Shown here: positions 46,000-54,554 of the stretch, piece by piece
Layout: every line of letters begins with the position of its first letter
Numbering within the stretch: position 1 is the first letter of the stretch
Assembly: GCA_009838975.1 (NCBI GenBank)
Contig: VXQO01000048.1
Span: forward strand, 1-64,000
DNA from: Gemmatimonadota bacterium
GTDB lineage: Bacteria; Gemmatimonadota; Gemmatimonadetes; Longimicrobiales; Gaopeijiaceae
Length of the DNA stretch: 64,000 nt
Reading direction: 5' to 3'
The notes under the pieces: model-generated
What the model was told of the DNA's origin: nothing
Database searches by the model: none
The model's input: only the letters and a program-made list of their open reading frames with translations
Position numbers and translations under genes: made by a program

Positions 46000-47580
46000 A
46001 TGACGGATTTCTTCGCTTCGATCCCGGCGCTGTACGAGGACTGGGTCCTTCATGCCCTCCTGTGGCTCCCTGTCGCGGGGCTGTTCCATGTGATGGCCGC
46101 CGCCGAGGACAGGGCGAAGCACATCGCATTCTCGTGGTCCGGAACCGTCTTCGTGCTTAGTCTCGGGCTCTGGTGGAGCTTCGACCCGGGCGGCGGCGGC
46201 TTCGCCATGCAGTCCTCCACTCCCTGGATCGAGTCCTGGGGAGTCAGCTACGCGCTGGGCCTGGACGGGATTTCGGTGTTCATGGTCATGCTCACGACGC
46301 TCACGACACCGATCGCGATCCTGGGTTCGTTCGAGTACATCAAGACCCGCCGGAAGGCCTTCTACGCCCTCATGCTCCTCCTGCAGACCGGCGTGGTCGG
46401 GGTCTTCCTGGCGACCGACATCTTCCTCTTCTACGTGTTCTTCGAACTCACGCTGATCCCGATGTACTTCATCGTGGGCATCTGGGGCGGTGAGCGCAGG
46501 ATCTACGCGGCCGTGAAGTTCTTCCTCTACACGGCGGTGGGTTCGCTGCTCATGCTGGTCGCGATTCTCTACATCTACTTCAGCAGCGGCTCCGGGTCCT
46601 TCAGCTACGAGGCGTTCCTGGGCGCCGACCTGACGATGCGCGAGCAGCTTTGGCTCTTCGCGGCCTTTGCCCTCGCATTCGGGATCAAGGTTCCCATCTT
46701 CCCGCTGCATACCTGGCTTCCGGACGCGCACGTCGAGGCGCCCACGCCGGGGTCGGTAATTCTGGCCTCGCTGCTGCTCAAGATGGGCACCTACGGCTTC
46801 CTGCGCTTCCTCCTGCCTTTCTTCCCGGGAGCGGCGCAACACCCCACGGTTGTCGCCGTCATGCTCGCGCTGGGGGTGGCGGGGATCATCTACGCGGCAT
46901 GGGTGGCGGCCGTGCAGCCCGATGCGAAGAAGCTCGTGGCCTACACGTCGGTCGCGCACATGGGCTTCGTGGTGATCGGGGTCTTTGCGATGACGGTCAA
47001 CGGGCTGCAGGGCGGGCTCGTGGTCATGATCAGTCACGGCATTTCCACCGGAGCGCTCTTCCTGCTGCTGGGGATGATGTACGAACGCCGGCACACGCGC
47101 CGGATCGAGGACTTCGGAGGGATCGGGCGGGTTGCACCCTTCTTCGCCACGGCGTTCGTGATCACTGCGCTGGCGTCGATCGGCCTTCCCGGCACAAGCG
47201 GTTTCATCGGCGAATTCCTGGCGCTGATCGGCACCTTCGAGACCCACGCGGTGACGGCGATCATTGCCGCCACGGGCGTGATCTTTGCGGCCTACTACAT
47301 GCTTCCGATGGTGCAGCGGGTGCTCTTCAACAGGCTGGACAAGCCCGAGAACAGGACCTTCGCCGATCTGTCGCGGCGGGAGTGTGTCGTGCTCGGGCCC
47401 CTCGTGGCGCTGATGATATGGATCGGCGTCCATCCGGCACCCTTCCTGCGGCGAATGGAGCCGAGCGTTCAGGTGGTGCTGGAGCGCGTGGAGGAGGCGC
47501 GAACGGCGCTGTCCCCGTACGACGGTGCGCCCGATCCAGACGTCGAGGTCGCACTCAGCCCCGCCGGCGAGGAGGAGTAG
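46000..47580 (+). CDS. nuoM: NADH-quinone oxidoreductase subunit M
   Basis: Antiporter-like membrane subunit, 526 residues, about 14 helices. FFELTLIPMYFIVGIWGGERR, FGIKVPIFPLHTWLPDAHVEAPTPGSVILASLLLKMGTYGFLRF, DAKKLVAYTSVAHMGFVVIG are diagnostic; the catalytic Glu and Lys are in these stretches. It begins 7 nt after nuoL. The C-terminal 30 residues (VLERVEEARTALSPYDGAPDPDVEVALSPAGEEE) are a charged tail. Confidence 0.96.
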   Translation: MTDFFASIPALYEDWVLHALLWLPVAGLFHVMAAAEDRAKHIAFSWSGTVFVLSLGLWWSFDPGGGGFAMQSSTPWIESWGVSYALGLDGISVFMVMLTTLTTPIAILGSFEYIKTRRKAFYALMLLLQTGVVGVFLATDIFLFYVFFELTLIPMYFIVGIWGGERRIYAAVKFFLYTAVGSLLMLVAILYIYFSSGSGSFSYEAFLGADLTMREQLWLFAAFALAFGIKVPIFPLHTWLPDAHVEAPTPGSVILASLLLKMGTYGFLRFLLPFFPGAAQHPTVVAVMLALGVAGIIYAAWVAAVQPDAKKLVAYTSVAHMGFVVIGVFAMTVNGLQGGLVVMISHGISTGALFLLLGMMYERRHTRRIEDFGGIGRVAPFFATAFVITALASIGLPGTSGFIGEFLALIGTFETHAVTAIIAATGVIFAAYYMLPMVQRVLFNRLDKPENRTFADLSRRECVVLGPLVALMIWIGVHPAPFLRRMEPSVQVVLERVEEARTALSPYDGAPDPDVEVALSPAGEEE

Positions 47581-47584
47581 ACCG

Positions 47585-49099
47585 ATGCTCCTCGACTATA
47601 CGTCCAGCTTCGACTACGTCATGGCGCTTCTCCCCGAGGTCGTGCTCTCGTGCTGGGGGATGGTCATCCTGATTATGGGAGTGGTCCGCAAGGACGGTGG
47701 AGGGCGGGGCCAGGAAACCGGCTGGATGGCCGTGGCGGGACTGGCTCTCGCCGCGGTCGCCAATGGGTGGCTCTACTCCGGGGTGGCCGAGGACGGTACC
47801 AGTGCCATGATCGCGGTGGACCGGTTCCGGCTCTTCGCGAACTGGATCTTCATACTGGCTGCCGCGCTGTCGATCGTGATTTCCCTGGCGTACGTCACCC
47901 GGCAAAAGCTCCAGGCGGGCGAGTACTACTCGCTGATCCTGTTTGCGACCGTGGGGATGATGGTCATGGCCTCGGCGCGCGACCTCATGGTGATCTTCCT
48001 GGGGCTCGAACTCATGTCGATCGGCGTGTATGCCCTGGTCGGATTCAACCGCCGGGATCGGCGGTCGGCTGAAGCCGGACTCAAGTACTTCCTCCTGGGC
48101 GCGTTCGCCACCGGGTTTCTGCTGTTCGGGATCGCGCTGATCTACGGTGCGGCCGGAAGCACGAACATCCAGATGATCGCTTCGGCCATCGGCGCGGGAA
48201 CCACGGCGAATCAGTTGCTGGTTCCCGGAGTTGCGCTCCTCGCGATCGGATTCGGCTTCAAGGTGGCGGCGGTGCCATTCCACATGTGGACCCCCGACGT
48301 GTATGAGGGGGCTCCGACACCCGTGACCGCGTTCATGGCCGCTGCGGTCAAGGCGGCGGCGTTTGTGGCGTTTCTGCGGGTCTTCGTGGTGGCACTCGAG
48401 GGCGTGTACGGACAGTGGTGGCCGATTCTGTATTGGCTCGCGGCGATTACCATGGTCGTCGGCAACGTCGTGGCGCTGGCCCAGTCCAATGTGAAGCGGA
48501 TGCTGGCCTACTCCTCGATCGCACACGGCGGCTATCTGCTCGTGGCACTGGTGGCCGGCAACGACACCGCAGTCGCCTCACTCCTCTTCTATCTGCTGGT
48601 CTACACGATCATGACCATCGCGGCCTTCGCCGTCGTGGTCACGGTCGGCGGCCAGTCCGAGGGGAACAGCCGGATCGAGGACTACGCCGGGCTCGGGTGG
48701 CGTCGTCCGGTTCTGGGAGTCTTCATGACGGTGTTTCTGCTCTCACTGGCCGGGTTTCCGGGTACCGCGGGCTTCATCGCCAAGTACCAGCTCCTGCTGG
48801 GAGCGGCCGAGGCCCGTCTGTGGTGGCTGTCGGTCGTGCTGGTGCTCACCACCGTCGTGTCGTACTGGTACTACCTGCGCGTGGCCTGGTACATGTGGAT
48901 GAAAGAGGGTGACGATACCGCCGCCGCCATCGCGTCCAGCGCCGATCCCCCCTTCGCCACCCACGCGGTGCTCGTCTTGAGCGCCGGACTGATCATCCTG
49001 GGCGGGATCTTCCCCGAAACCGTTCTCGATCTCGCATATGGTTCGGTCGAAGGGCTGAGGCTGTTGGTGGCGGGCGCGTCCCAGGCGCTGGTGCCCTGA
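47585..49099 (+). CDS. nuoN: NADH-quinone oxidoreductase subunit N
   Basis: Third antiporter-like subunit and last gene of the operon, 504 residues with about 14 helices. IFLGLELMSIGVYALVGFNRRDRRSAEAGLKYFLLGAFATGFLLFGIALIYGA, FKVAAVPFHMWTPDVYEGAPTPVTAFMAAAVKAAAFVAFLRVF and NVKRMLAYSSIAHGGYLLVAL are conserved. ATG at 47585 has GAGGAG upstream; the track start at 47525 is inside nuoM. The operon then runs on into a phosphohexomutase after 26 nt. Confidence 0.96.
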   Translation: MLLDYTSSFDYVMALLPEVVLSCWGMVILIMGVVRKDGGGRGQETGWMAVAGLALAAVANGWLYSGVAEDGTSAMIAVDRFRLFANWIFILAAALSIVISLAYVTRQKLQAGEYYSLILFATVGMMVMASARDLMVIFLGLELMSIGVYALVGFNRRDRRSAEAGLKYFLLGAFATGFLLFGIALIYGAAGSTNIQMIASAIGAGTTANQLLVPGVALLAIGFGFKVAAVPFHMWTPDVYEGAPTPVTAFMAAAVKAAAFVAFLRVFVVALEGVYGQWWPILYWLAAITMVVGNVVALAQSNVKRMLAYSSIAHGGYLLVALVAGNDTAVASLLFYLLVYTIMTIAAFAVVVTVGGQSEGNSRIEDYAGLGWRRPVLGVFMTVFLLSLAGFPGTAGFIAKYQLLLGAAEARLWWLSVVLVLTTVVSYWYYLRVAWYMWMKEGDDTAAAIASSADPPFATHAVLVLSAGLIILGGIFPETVLDLAYGSVEGLRLLVAGASQALVP

Positions 49100-49125
49100 C
49101 GCGAACGAGCACCGGGCGCGCGGCG

Positions 49126-50496
49126 ATGCCCCTCCGGGAGCACATCTTCCGCAAGTACGACATCCGTGGAATCGTCGGTGAGGAACTTGATCCTTCCGTC
49201 GCCGAGGCGGTGGGGAAGGCCTACGGCTCGGAGTTGAGACACCGAAGCGCGGCCGGCCGGCCCAGGGTTGTGGTAGGCGAAGACAACCGTCCATCGTCGC
49301 CCGCACTGCGCACCGGGATGGTTCGCGGGCTGACGTCCGTCGGATGCGACGTGATCCGGCTCGGCACGGTTCCCACCCCGGTGAGCTACTTCAGCGAGTA
49401 TCGGCTCCGGGCCGACGGCGCGGTGCAGATCACCGGGTCCCACAACCCGGCGGAGTACAACGGCATCAAGATGACCATGGCGGGGGGGTCCATGCACGGG
49501 GACGCGATACAGGGTCTCCTTCGCCGCATCCGCAACGCCGAGTACACGGCGGGGACAGGGCGGACGGAATCCCGTGACGTGCTGCCGGGCTACGTGGACG
49601 ACCTGGCTGCACGGTTCAAGCTGGCGCGCCCGGTCAAGGTGGTGGTGGATTGCGGAAACGGCACAGGTTCGGTGGTCGCCGTCGACCTTCTCGAGGCGAT
49701 CGGGGCCGAGGTGATTCCGCTGTACTGCGATTCGGACGGCACCTTCCCCAACCATCACCCCGACCCCACCGTGGACGAGCACGTTCAGGACCTCATCGCC
49801 TCGGTGCGGGTGCACGGCGCGGAGTTGGGGATCGGGTTCGACGGCGACGCGGACCGTATCGGCGTCGTGGATCACCGCGGAGGCATCGTCAGGGGAGACG
49901 TGCTCCTTCTCCTGTTCGGACTGGATCTGCTTCGCCGCCGCGGGCCGGGCGAGCAACTGGTGTTCGACGTGAAGTGCTCGCAGGTCCTCCCGGAGGTCTT
50001 TTCGGAAGCGGGCGGCGTGCCTGTAATGTGGAAGACCGGTCACTCGCTCATCAAGGAGAAGATGAGGGAAACAGGCGCGCGTCTCGCGGGAGAGCTCTCC
50101 GGTCACATCTGCTTTTCGGACGACTATCTGGGATTCGACGACGCCCTCTATGCGGCCTGCCGGCTGCTGGATCTTGTATCCAGGTCCACGAGCCCTCTCT
50201 CGCAAGTAGTCGACGGTTTCCCCAGGTATGTCTCGACCCCCGAACTCCGAATCGCCGTCGAGGAGGATGAGAAGTTCGGGATCGTCGAACGCGCCCGCGA
50301 GCACTTCAGCTCGGGCTACGAGGTGGTGGCGGTGGACGGTGTGCGTGTGCTCTTCGAGCACGGATGGGGGCTGGTGCGTGCGTCCAACACCCAGCCCGTG
50401 ATCGTGACGAGATACGAAGCTCGGTCCCGCGAGCGCCTGAGAACGATCCAGGCGACGATGGAGGACTGGTTGCGCAGGCAGGGCGTGCAGATCTGA
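49126..50496 (+). CDS. Phosphomannomutase/phosphoglucomutase family protein
   Basis: Alpha-D-phosphohexomutase of 456 residues that interconverts 1- and 6-phosphosugars for polysaccharide or LPS precursors. Four domains are readable: RKYDIRG at the start, the phosphoserine loop ITGSHNPAEYNGIKM, the metal loop GFDGDADRIGVVD, and the sugar-binding GELSGHICFSDDYLGFDDALYAACRLL, with the C-terminal ASNTQPVIVTRYEA for phosphate. Mannose versus glucose preference is not predictable. It follows nuoN by 26 nt with no clear promoter. Confidence 0.93.
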   Translation: MPLREHIFRKYDIRGIVGEELDPSVAEAVGKAYGSELRHRSAAGRPRVVVGEDNRPSSPALRTGMVRGLTSVGCDVIRLGTVPTPVSYFSEYRLRADGAVQITGSHNPAEYNGIKMTMAGGSMHGDAIQGLLRRIRNAEYTAGTGRTESRDVLPGYVDDLAARFKLARPVKVVVDCGNGTGSVVAVDLLEAIGAEVIPLYCDSDGTFPNHHPDPTVDEHVQDLIASVRVHGAELGIGFDGDADRIGVVDHRGGIVRGDVLLLLFGLDLLRRRGPGEQLVFDVKCSQVLPEVFSEAGGVPVMWKTGHSLIKEKMRETGARLAGELSGHICFSDDYLGFDDALYAACRLLDLVSRSTSPLSQVVDGFPRYVSTPELRIAVEEDEKFGIVERAREHFSSGYEVVAVDGVRVLFEHGWGLVRASNTQPVIVTRYEARSRERLRTIQATMEDWLRRQGVQI

Positions 50497-50605
50497 CTCC
50501 CGGGCGACGCCGGTCGCCTTCCGGGTGGGCGCAATGACGCTTCGCTGACGGTGTGTCCCATCCAGCTATCCCAACGCCCCCGAAAAGGGTTCATCTTCCT
50601 TGCGC

Positions 50606-50619
50606 CTGACTCGAGTCAG
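50606..50619. promoter_or_regulatory. 14-bp perfect palindrome CTGACTCGAGTCAG
   Basis: CTGACTCGAGTCAG is a perfect palindrome in an intergenic region, 110 bp after the phosphohexomutase stop. It could be a dimeric regulator site. No partner site or promoter was identified. Confidence 0.3.
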
Positions 50620-50954
50620 CTCGATCCCGCCGTTTTCCGGGGTCGAAGATCACGGAACGAAGCACCCCACCGGGTCGAAGACGGGAGAAGCCACCGATGG
50701 CAACGAAGACGAGCGGACGCAGCCGCCAGCAAACCAAAGCCAAGCAGGGGATCTGGTCCAGATTCAATTGTCGAGAAAACACTGGGTTCGGGCTTCGTTT
50801 TCCGCTCCTTCTTCCCCTCGTGCTGGCATTGCCTTCGCGCGCGACACCTCGGAGGGCGACCTGGTGTGGAGGGCGGCAGACATGCCCAGGCGCATAGACG
50901 GTCGACGCCGGACTGTTCTACTTCAGGCACCCCGATTCGTCGCGGGATCGGGTC

Positions 50955-51165
50955 GGGGGGGGGGGGGGGGGCCCCCGCCCCCCCCGCCCCCCACCCCCAA
51001 CCCCCCCCCCCCCCCGCCCCCCCACCCCCCCCACCACCCCAGGCCCACCCCCCCCCCGCCACCCCAGCCCTCGCGCTTCTGGGTTTCCTGGTGCTTGGAT
51101 CTCACCCGCGGCGGGGGGTGTGGGGGGCGGGGGGGGGGGGGGGGGCGCCGCCCCCCCCCCCCCCG
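50955..51165. repeat. G/C homopolymer cluster
   Basis: A run of about 17 G at 50955-50971 is followed by about 90 nt that are almost all C with scattered A or G, then about 45 nt of mixed sequence, then a second G run (about 51127-51145) with a C run (about 51149-51164). Such G and C runs could fold as quadruplex or i-motif, or could be an assembly or polishing artefact. Its low complexity gives long false Pro/Gly ORFs on both strands. Confidence 0.85.
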
Positions 51166-51199
51166 GGCCCACCGTCGGCTCCAATCCTGAATCAGCCGA

Positions 51200-51925
51200 T
51201 CAGAAGGAGCGGACCGACAGGGTTCCGAGGGTCGGAGCCTCTACGGTCTCCTTCGTCCAATACGGTTCCGCGTATCCGCACCGGATCAGCGCGCCGTACG
51301 AACCGTGGATGTTCCTGATCTGTTCGAACAATGGCCGGTCGCCGCCCGGAAACACCTCACCCATTCCGGTCTTTCCCCGAAACTGGGAGTCGTAGCACGA
51401 AAGGGCGTCGATCTTGCGATCCATCTCGCCGGTGATGTCCACAACGAACGTCGGCTTGACGGGATTCTCGAGAAAGGAAAGGGCGTACACCAGCTTTTCG
51501 GGCCGGTGCGGAGCTCCCGCGACAGGGAGTTTCAGAAGTCCGGCGAGAAAACTCGCGTCCCGAGCCAGGCTCGCCGCTTCCCGATGGTCGGGATGCCTGC
51601 CTTCGGTCCAGTGCGTCACGACGACACGCGGCCGGAGCGCCCGGATCATACCTGCGACTACCAGCTTGGACTCGCGATCATTTGTCAGCCCCGAGTCCTC
51701 CAGGCCGGCACAGCGTCTGTCCGCCAGGCCCATGACTCCGGCGGCACACTCGGCCTCGCGGGCGCGGGTGGCGATCGTCCCGCTTGACCCCGCTTCCCCC
51801 GCGGTCAGGTCGAGTACTCCGGTCCGCTCCCCGGCTTTCGCGGATTTGATGAGGGCGCCGCCGCAGAGGATCTCCGCGTCGTCCGGGTGCGCCATGACGG
51901 CGAGCACGTCGAGCGGTTCGATCAT
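51200..51925 (-). CDS. bshB1: Bacillithiol biosynthesis deacetylase BshB1
   Basis: Zinc deacetylase (PIG-L/LmbE family) that removes the acetyl group from GlcNAc-malate in bacillithiol synthesis. LAVMAHPDDAEILCGGALI and HWTEGRHPDHREAASLARDASFLAGL provide the His/Asp metal ligands, and the C-terminal LSCYDSQF and GYAEPYW match BshB1. ATG at 51925 gives 241 residues; the track start at 52072 lies in the upstream ABC gene. Bacillithiol use fits Gemmatimonadota, Bacteroidota, Deinococcota and Firmicutes. It is last in the exporter unit, 43 nt after the permease. Confidence 0.9.
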   Translation of the reverse strand: MIEPLDVLAVMAHPDDAEILCGGALIKSAKAGERTGVLDLTAGEAGSSGTIATRAREAECAAGVMGLADRRCAGLEDSGLTNDRESKLVVAGMIRALRPRVVVTHWTEGRHPDHREAASLARDASFLAGLLKLPVAGAPHRPEKLVYALSFLENPVKPTFVVDITGEMDRKIDALSCYDSQFRGKTGMGEVFPGGDRPLFEQIRNIHGSYGALIRCGYAEPYWTKETVEAPTLGTLSVRSF

Positions 51926-51968
51926 CCGGACTCCAGCTCGCCGTGTCCGCCACCCGTGTGAATCACGG

Positions 51969-53303
51969 TCACTCGTACCGGAGTGCTTCGACAGGATCGA
52001 GGCGGGCGGCTCGCAACGCCGGGAGCATGCCGAACAGGATGCCGGTGAAGGTCGCCAGTATGATCGCCGCAACCACCGACCACAGTGGAATCCTTGCCGG
52101 CAGCGGTGAGATCGCGGCCAGGGTTTCCGAGCCGGCCCACCCCACGAGGATACCCGCCAGCGCTCCGGCCGCGGTGAGGAGGGATGCTTCGATCAGGAAT
52201 TGCCATTTGATCTCTTGCTGCGTGGCGCCCACCGCCTTGCGGATGCCGATCTCTCGGGTTCGCTCTGTCACCGAGATGAGCATGATCCCGATCACGCCGA
52301 TTCCGCCAACCAGCATGCCGACCGAGGAGAGACCGAGGATGACCGCGAAGAACATGGCCGTCATCTGGTTGAAGAGATCGACGATTTGACCGGCCCGCAC
52401 GATGGCGAAGTTGTTGTCGTCAGCCGGGCCGAGTTCGCGCATTGATCGAAGCGCGGAGATGATCTGGTTTTCTGCCTCCTCGGACCCGAGATCTGCTCGC
52501 GGCACGATGTCCACCATCATGAAGGTCCAGCGATCGCGGGCCTTAAGGCGTTTGTCGGCAGTAGTGAATGGAACGACGGCGAAATTGTCGGTGACCTCAC
52601 CGAAGGCGTTCTCAAGCGGCGCGTAGACCCCGACCACGGTAAACAACTCGTTTGCTGCGCGGCGGCCGGCATTGACCCTTACGCGCCTGCCCACGGGATC
52701 CAGTTCTCCGAACACGGCCGTCGCCACTTCGTTGGAGATGACCACGACCGCCCGGGCCTGGTTCACTTCGGCCTGTGTGAAGTTCCTGCCCGCCACGAAA
52801 TCTCCCGGCCGTGAGATCGTCCAGGAGGAAGACATGCCGTGCCACTGGAGGTTCCTGACCCAGTCGGAATCGAAGCGAATCGCCGCGCCGAAGTCGAAGA
52901 AGGCGTTCAACTCATGTACTGCGGGGAGCCCCTGCATTCTCCGAATCTCTCTGTCGGAAATCTCGGGGCGATCCCACCAAGGCGGCCTTCCGGATCCGTC
53001 AAACGCGATTCGGACGTCGGAAAAGTCGAAGGGCATGACGGTGAAGTTGTCGGGACCCGATGCCTCGAAGATGTTGAGAACCTCGGTGCGGATGCCTGTC
53101 ATGATGGCCGCCACGGTCACGACCACGCCCGTGCCCACACCCACGCCGAGTATGGCGAGGAGGGTTCGCGTCCAGTTTCCACGGAGGGCGTCGATCGCCA
53201 CCCGCACGCCATCCTTGAGGATCCTGGCGAAGCCGGGCGGGCTCGCCTCCGGGGCACCGGGCGGGCGTCGATTCGCGCGCGAGGACCGAAGATCGTCCGT
53301 CAT
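51969..53303 (-). CDS. MacB-like ABC transporter permease (second)
   Basis: A 444-residue permease of MacB/FtsX type. One N-terminal helix (about 45-65, TLLAILGVGVGTGVVVTVAAIM), a large periplasmic domain (about 70-300), and three C-terminal helices with the conserved GGIGVIGIMLISVTERTREIGIRKAVGATQQEI, ending MLPALRAARLDPVEALRYE. There is no nucleotide-binding domain. The ATG at 53303 overlaps the upstream permease stop (ATGA). The track start at 53411 lies in that gene. It is paired with a second permease but no ATPase. Confidence 0.9.
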   Translation of the reverse strand: MTDDLRSSRANRRPPGAPEASPPGFARILKDGVRVAIDALRGNWTRTLLAILGVGVGTGVVVTVAAIMTGIRTEVLNIFEASGPDNFTVMPFDFSDVRIAFDGSGRPPWWDRPEISDREIRRMQGLPAVHELNAFFDFGAAIRFDSDWVRNLQWHGMSSSWTISRPGDFVAGRNFTQAEVNQARAVVVISNEVATAVFGELDPVGRRVRVNAGRRAANELFTVVGVYAPLENAFGEVTDNFAVVPFTTADKRLKARDRWTFMMVDIVPRADLGSEEAENQIISALRSMRELGPADDNNFAIVRAGQIVDLFNQMTAMFFAVILGLSSVGMLVGGIGVIGIMLISVTERTREIGIRKAVGATQQEIKWQFLIEASLLTAAGALAGILVGWAGSETLAAISPLPARIPLWSVVAAIILATFTGILFGMLPALRAARLDPVEALRYE

Positions 53304-54541
53304 TCGTACCTCAGGGCGTCCACGGGGTCCAGCCTTGCGGCCCGCGATGCCGGATAGACCCCTGAGACAATCCCGACGACGACTCCGAGTGACACCCCGA
53401 GCAGGATCCATCTGGGCGCCACGGCCGCCGGAAGGGGAGTTACCGTCCCGACGATGACTGTCATTCCCACGCCGATCGCGATTCCGAAGAGGGCCCCGAC
53501 TCCCGAGAGCGTGGCGCTCTCGATCAGCACCTGAGCCAGGATGTCCGCGCGCCGGGCACCCAGGGCCTTGCGGATCCCGATTTCGCGGGTCCGTTCCATG
53601 ACCGACACCAGCATGATGTTCATGATCACGATCCCCCCGACCACCAGAGAGATCCCGACCAGACCGGGGAGCGCCATGAAGAGGATCTGGCTGATTCTCT
53701 CCCAGAGACTGAGTGACTCTTCGGTGGTTTCGGCGGCAAAGTTGTCGAGTTCACTCGGGCCCAGCCGACGGTGGATCCGCATGATCTCGACAACCTCTTC
53801 CCACAGTGGCACTACGTACTCGGGCCCTGCCGCCTTGAGGATAATCTGGTCCACTCGACCGCGCGGAGCGGTGAAGCTCTGCAAGGGCGAGAGTGCCGGA
53901 CCGACGGCGAGGTTGTTCAACGACTGTCCCAGGAACGATCCCTGATCCTCAAGTACTCCGACGACCCGGTAGGGGAAGCCACGGATGCGTACACGTTGGC
54001 CGATCGGGTCTGTATTCTCAAAGAGCACCTCGGCGGTGGATTGCCCGAGTACCAGGACCGGAACCCCACGCTCGGCTTCCTGGCGCGTGAACGCTCGGCC
54101 CCGCTCCAGCTTCCAGTTGCGGATGTCGAAGATCTCTGCCCCGGCTCCCACGATTCTGACGTTCTCGACCTTGCGGCCGCGATCCGATTCCAGTTCCCCG
54201 CTGGCGCCGGATTCCGGAGAGATGACAGCGGGCAGGGACACGCGATCACGCAAGCGTTCATAGTCCTCGTAGGTGAGGCGGGGTGCTCGATTCCAGGCTC
54301 TCCACTGTTCGGGAGAGGCGCTCAGCGGCGCCCGGGGAGTACGGTTGACCGACACCGTGTTCACGCCGAAGAACCGTTCGGTAAGCGTGCCCCGAATGTA
54401 CTGGTCCATGCCTTCGACGATGCTGACCACCACGATCAGGAACATTACCCCGACGATGACTCCCAGCAGACTGAAAAAGCTCTTCAGCCTCTGGGTACGC
54501 ATCTGGTCCCAGGCCAGCCTGACCCCTTCCAGGATCCGCAT
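53300..54541 (-). CDS. MacB-like ABC transporter permease (first)
   Basis: A 413-residue permease with the same architecture as its neighbour: N-terminal helix (SFFSLLGVIVGVMFLIVVVSIVEG), periplasmic domain, then GGIVIMNIMLVSVMERTREIGIRKALGARRADI and a close YPASRAARLDPVDALRYE. The two permeases are homologous and probably form a heterodimer. Periplasmic GQSTAEVLFENTDPIGQRVRIRGFPYRVVGVLED is a typical stretch. It follows the adaptor gene by 13 nt. Confidence 0.9.
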   Translation of the reverse strand: MRILEGVRLAWDQMRTQRLKSFFSLLGVIVGVMFLIVVVSIVEGMDQYIRGTLTERFFGVNTVSVNRTPRAPLSASPEQWRAWNRAPRLTYEDYERLRDRVSLPAVISPESGASGELESDRGRKVENVRIVGAGAEIFDIRNWKLERGRAFTRQEAERGVPVLVLGQSTAEVLFENTDPIGQRVRIRGFPYRVVGVLEDQGSFLGQSLNNLAVGPALSPLQSFTAPRGRVDQIILKAAGPEYVVPLWEEVVEIMRIHRRLGPSELDNFAAETTEESLSLWERISQILFMALPGLVGISLVVGGIVIMNIMLVSVMERTREIGIRKALGARRADILAQVLIESATLSGVGALFGIAIGVGMTVIVGTVTPLPAAVAPRWILLGVSLGVVVGIVSGVYPASRAARLDPVDALRYE

Positions 54542-54554
54542 CGGAGCCGGTCGG

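Larger units (their letters stand above)
50497..51199. other. 703-bp intergenic region without supported gene
   Basis: Between the phosphohexomutase and bshB1 ends. It contains a GGCGAC/GTCGCC hairpin just after the stop (50503-50518), the 14-bp palindrome at 50606, a GGGAGAAG-preceded ATG at 50697 with a 66-codon ORF of poor coding character, and the G/C homopolymer cluster. No ORF here resembles a known protein; the Pro/Gly-rich ORFs on both strands follow from the homopolymers. Confidence 0.7.

Noticed and set aside
43803-46001. 732-codon minus-strand ORF
   Set aside because: Antisense to nuoL; rich in His, Asp, Glu and Arg from reverse codons, no family.
50697-50897. 66-residue ORF with a plausible ribosome site
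   Set aside because: Composition is Arg/Thr/Pro-rich without family resemblance, and the only support is a GGGAGAAG. A real short gene cannot be excluded, but support is too weak.
51030-51160. CRISPR-like repeat array
   Set aside because: The low-complexity C-rich segments do not have equal repeats with unique spacers.
50551-51318. Pro-rich and Gly-rich ORFs across the homopolymers
   Set aside because: They consist of translated G and C runs and change frame with each run length.
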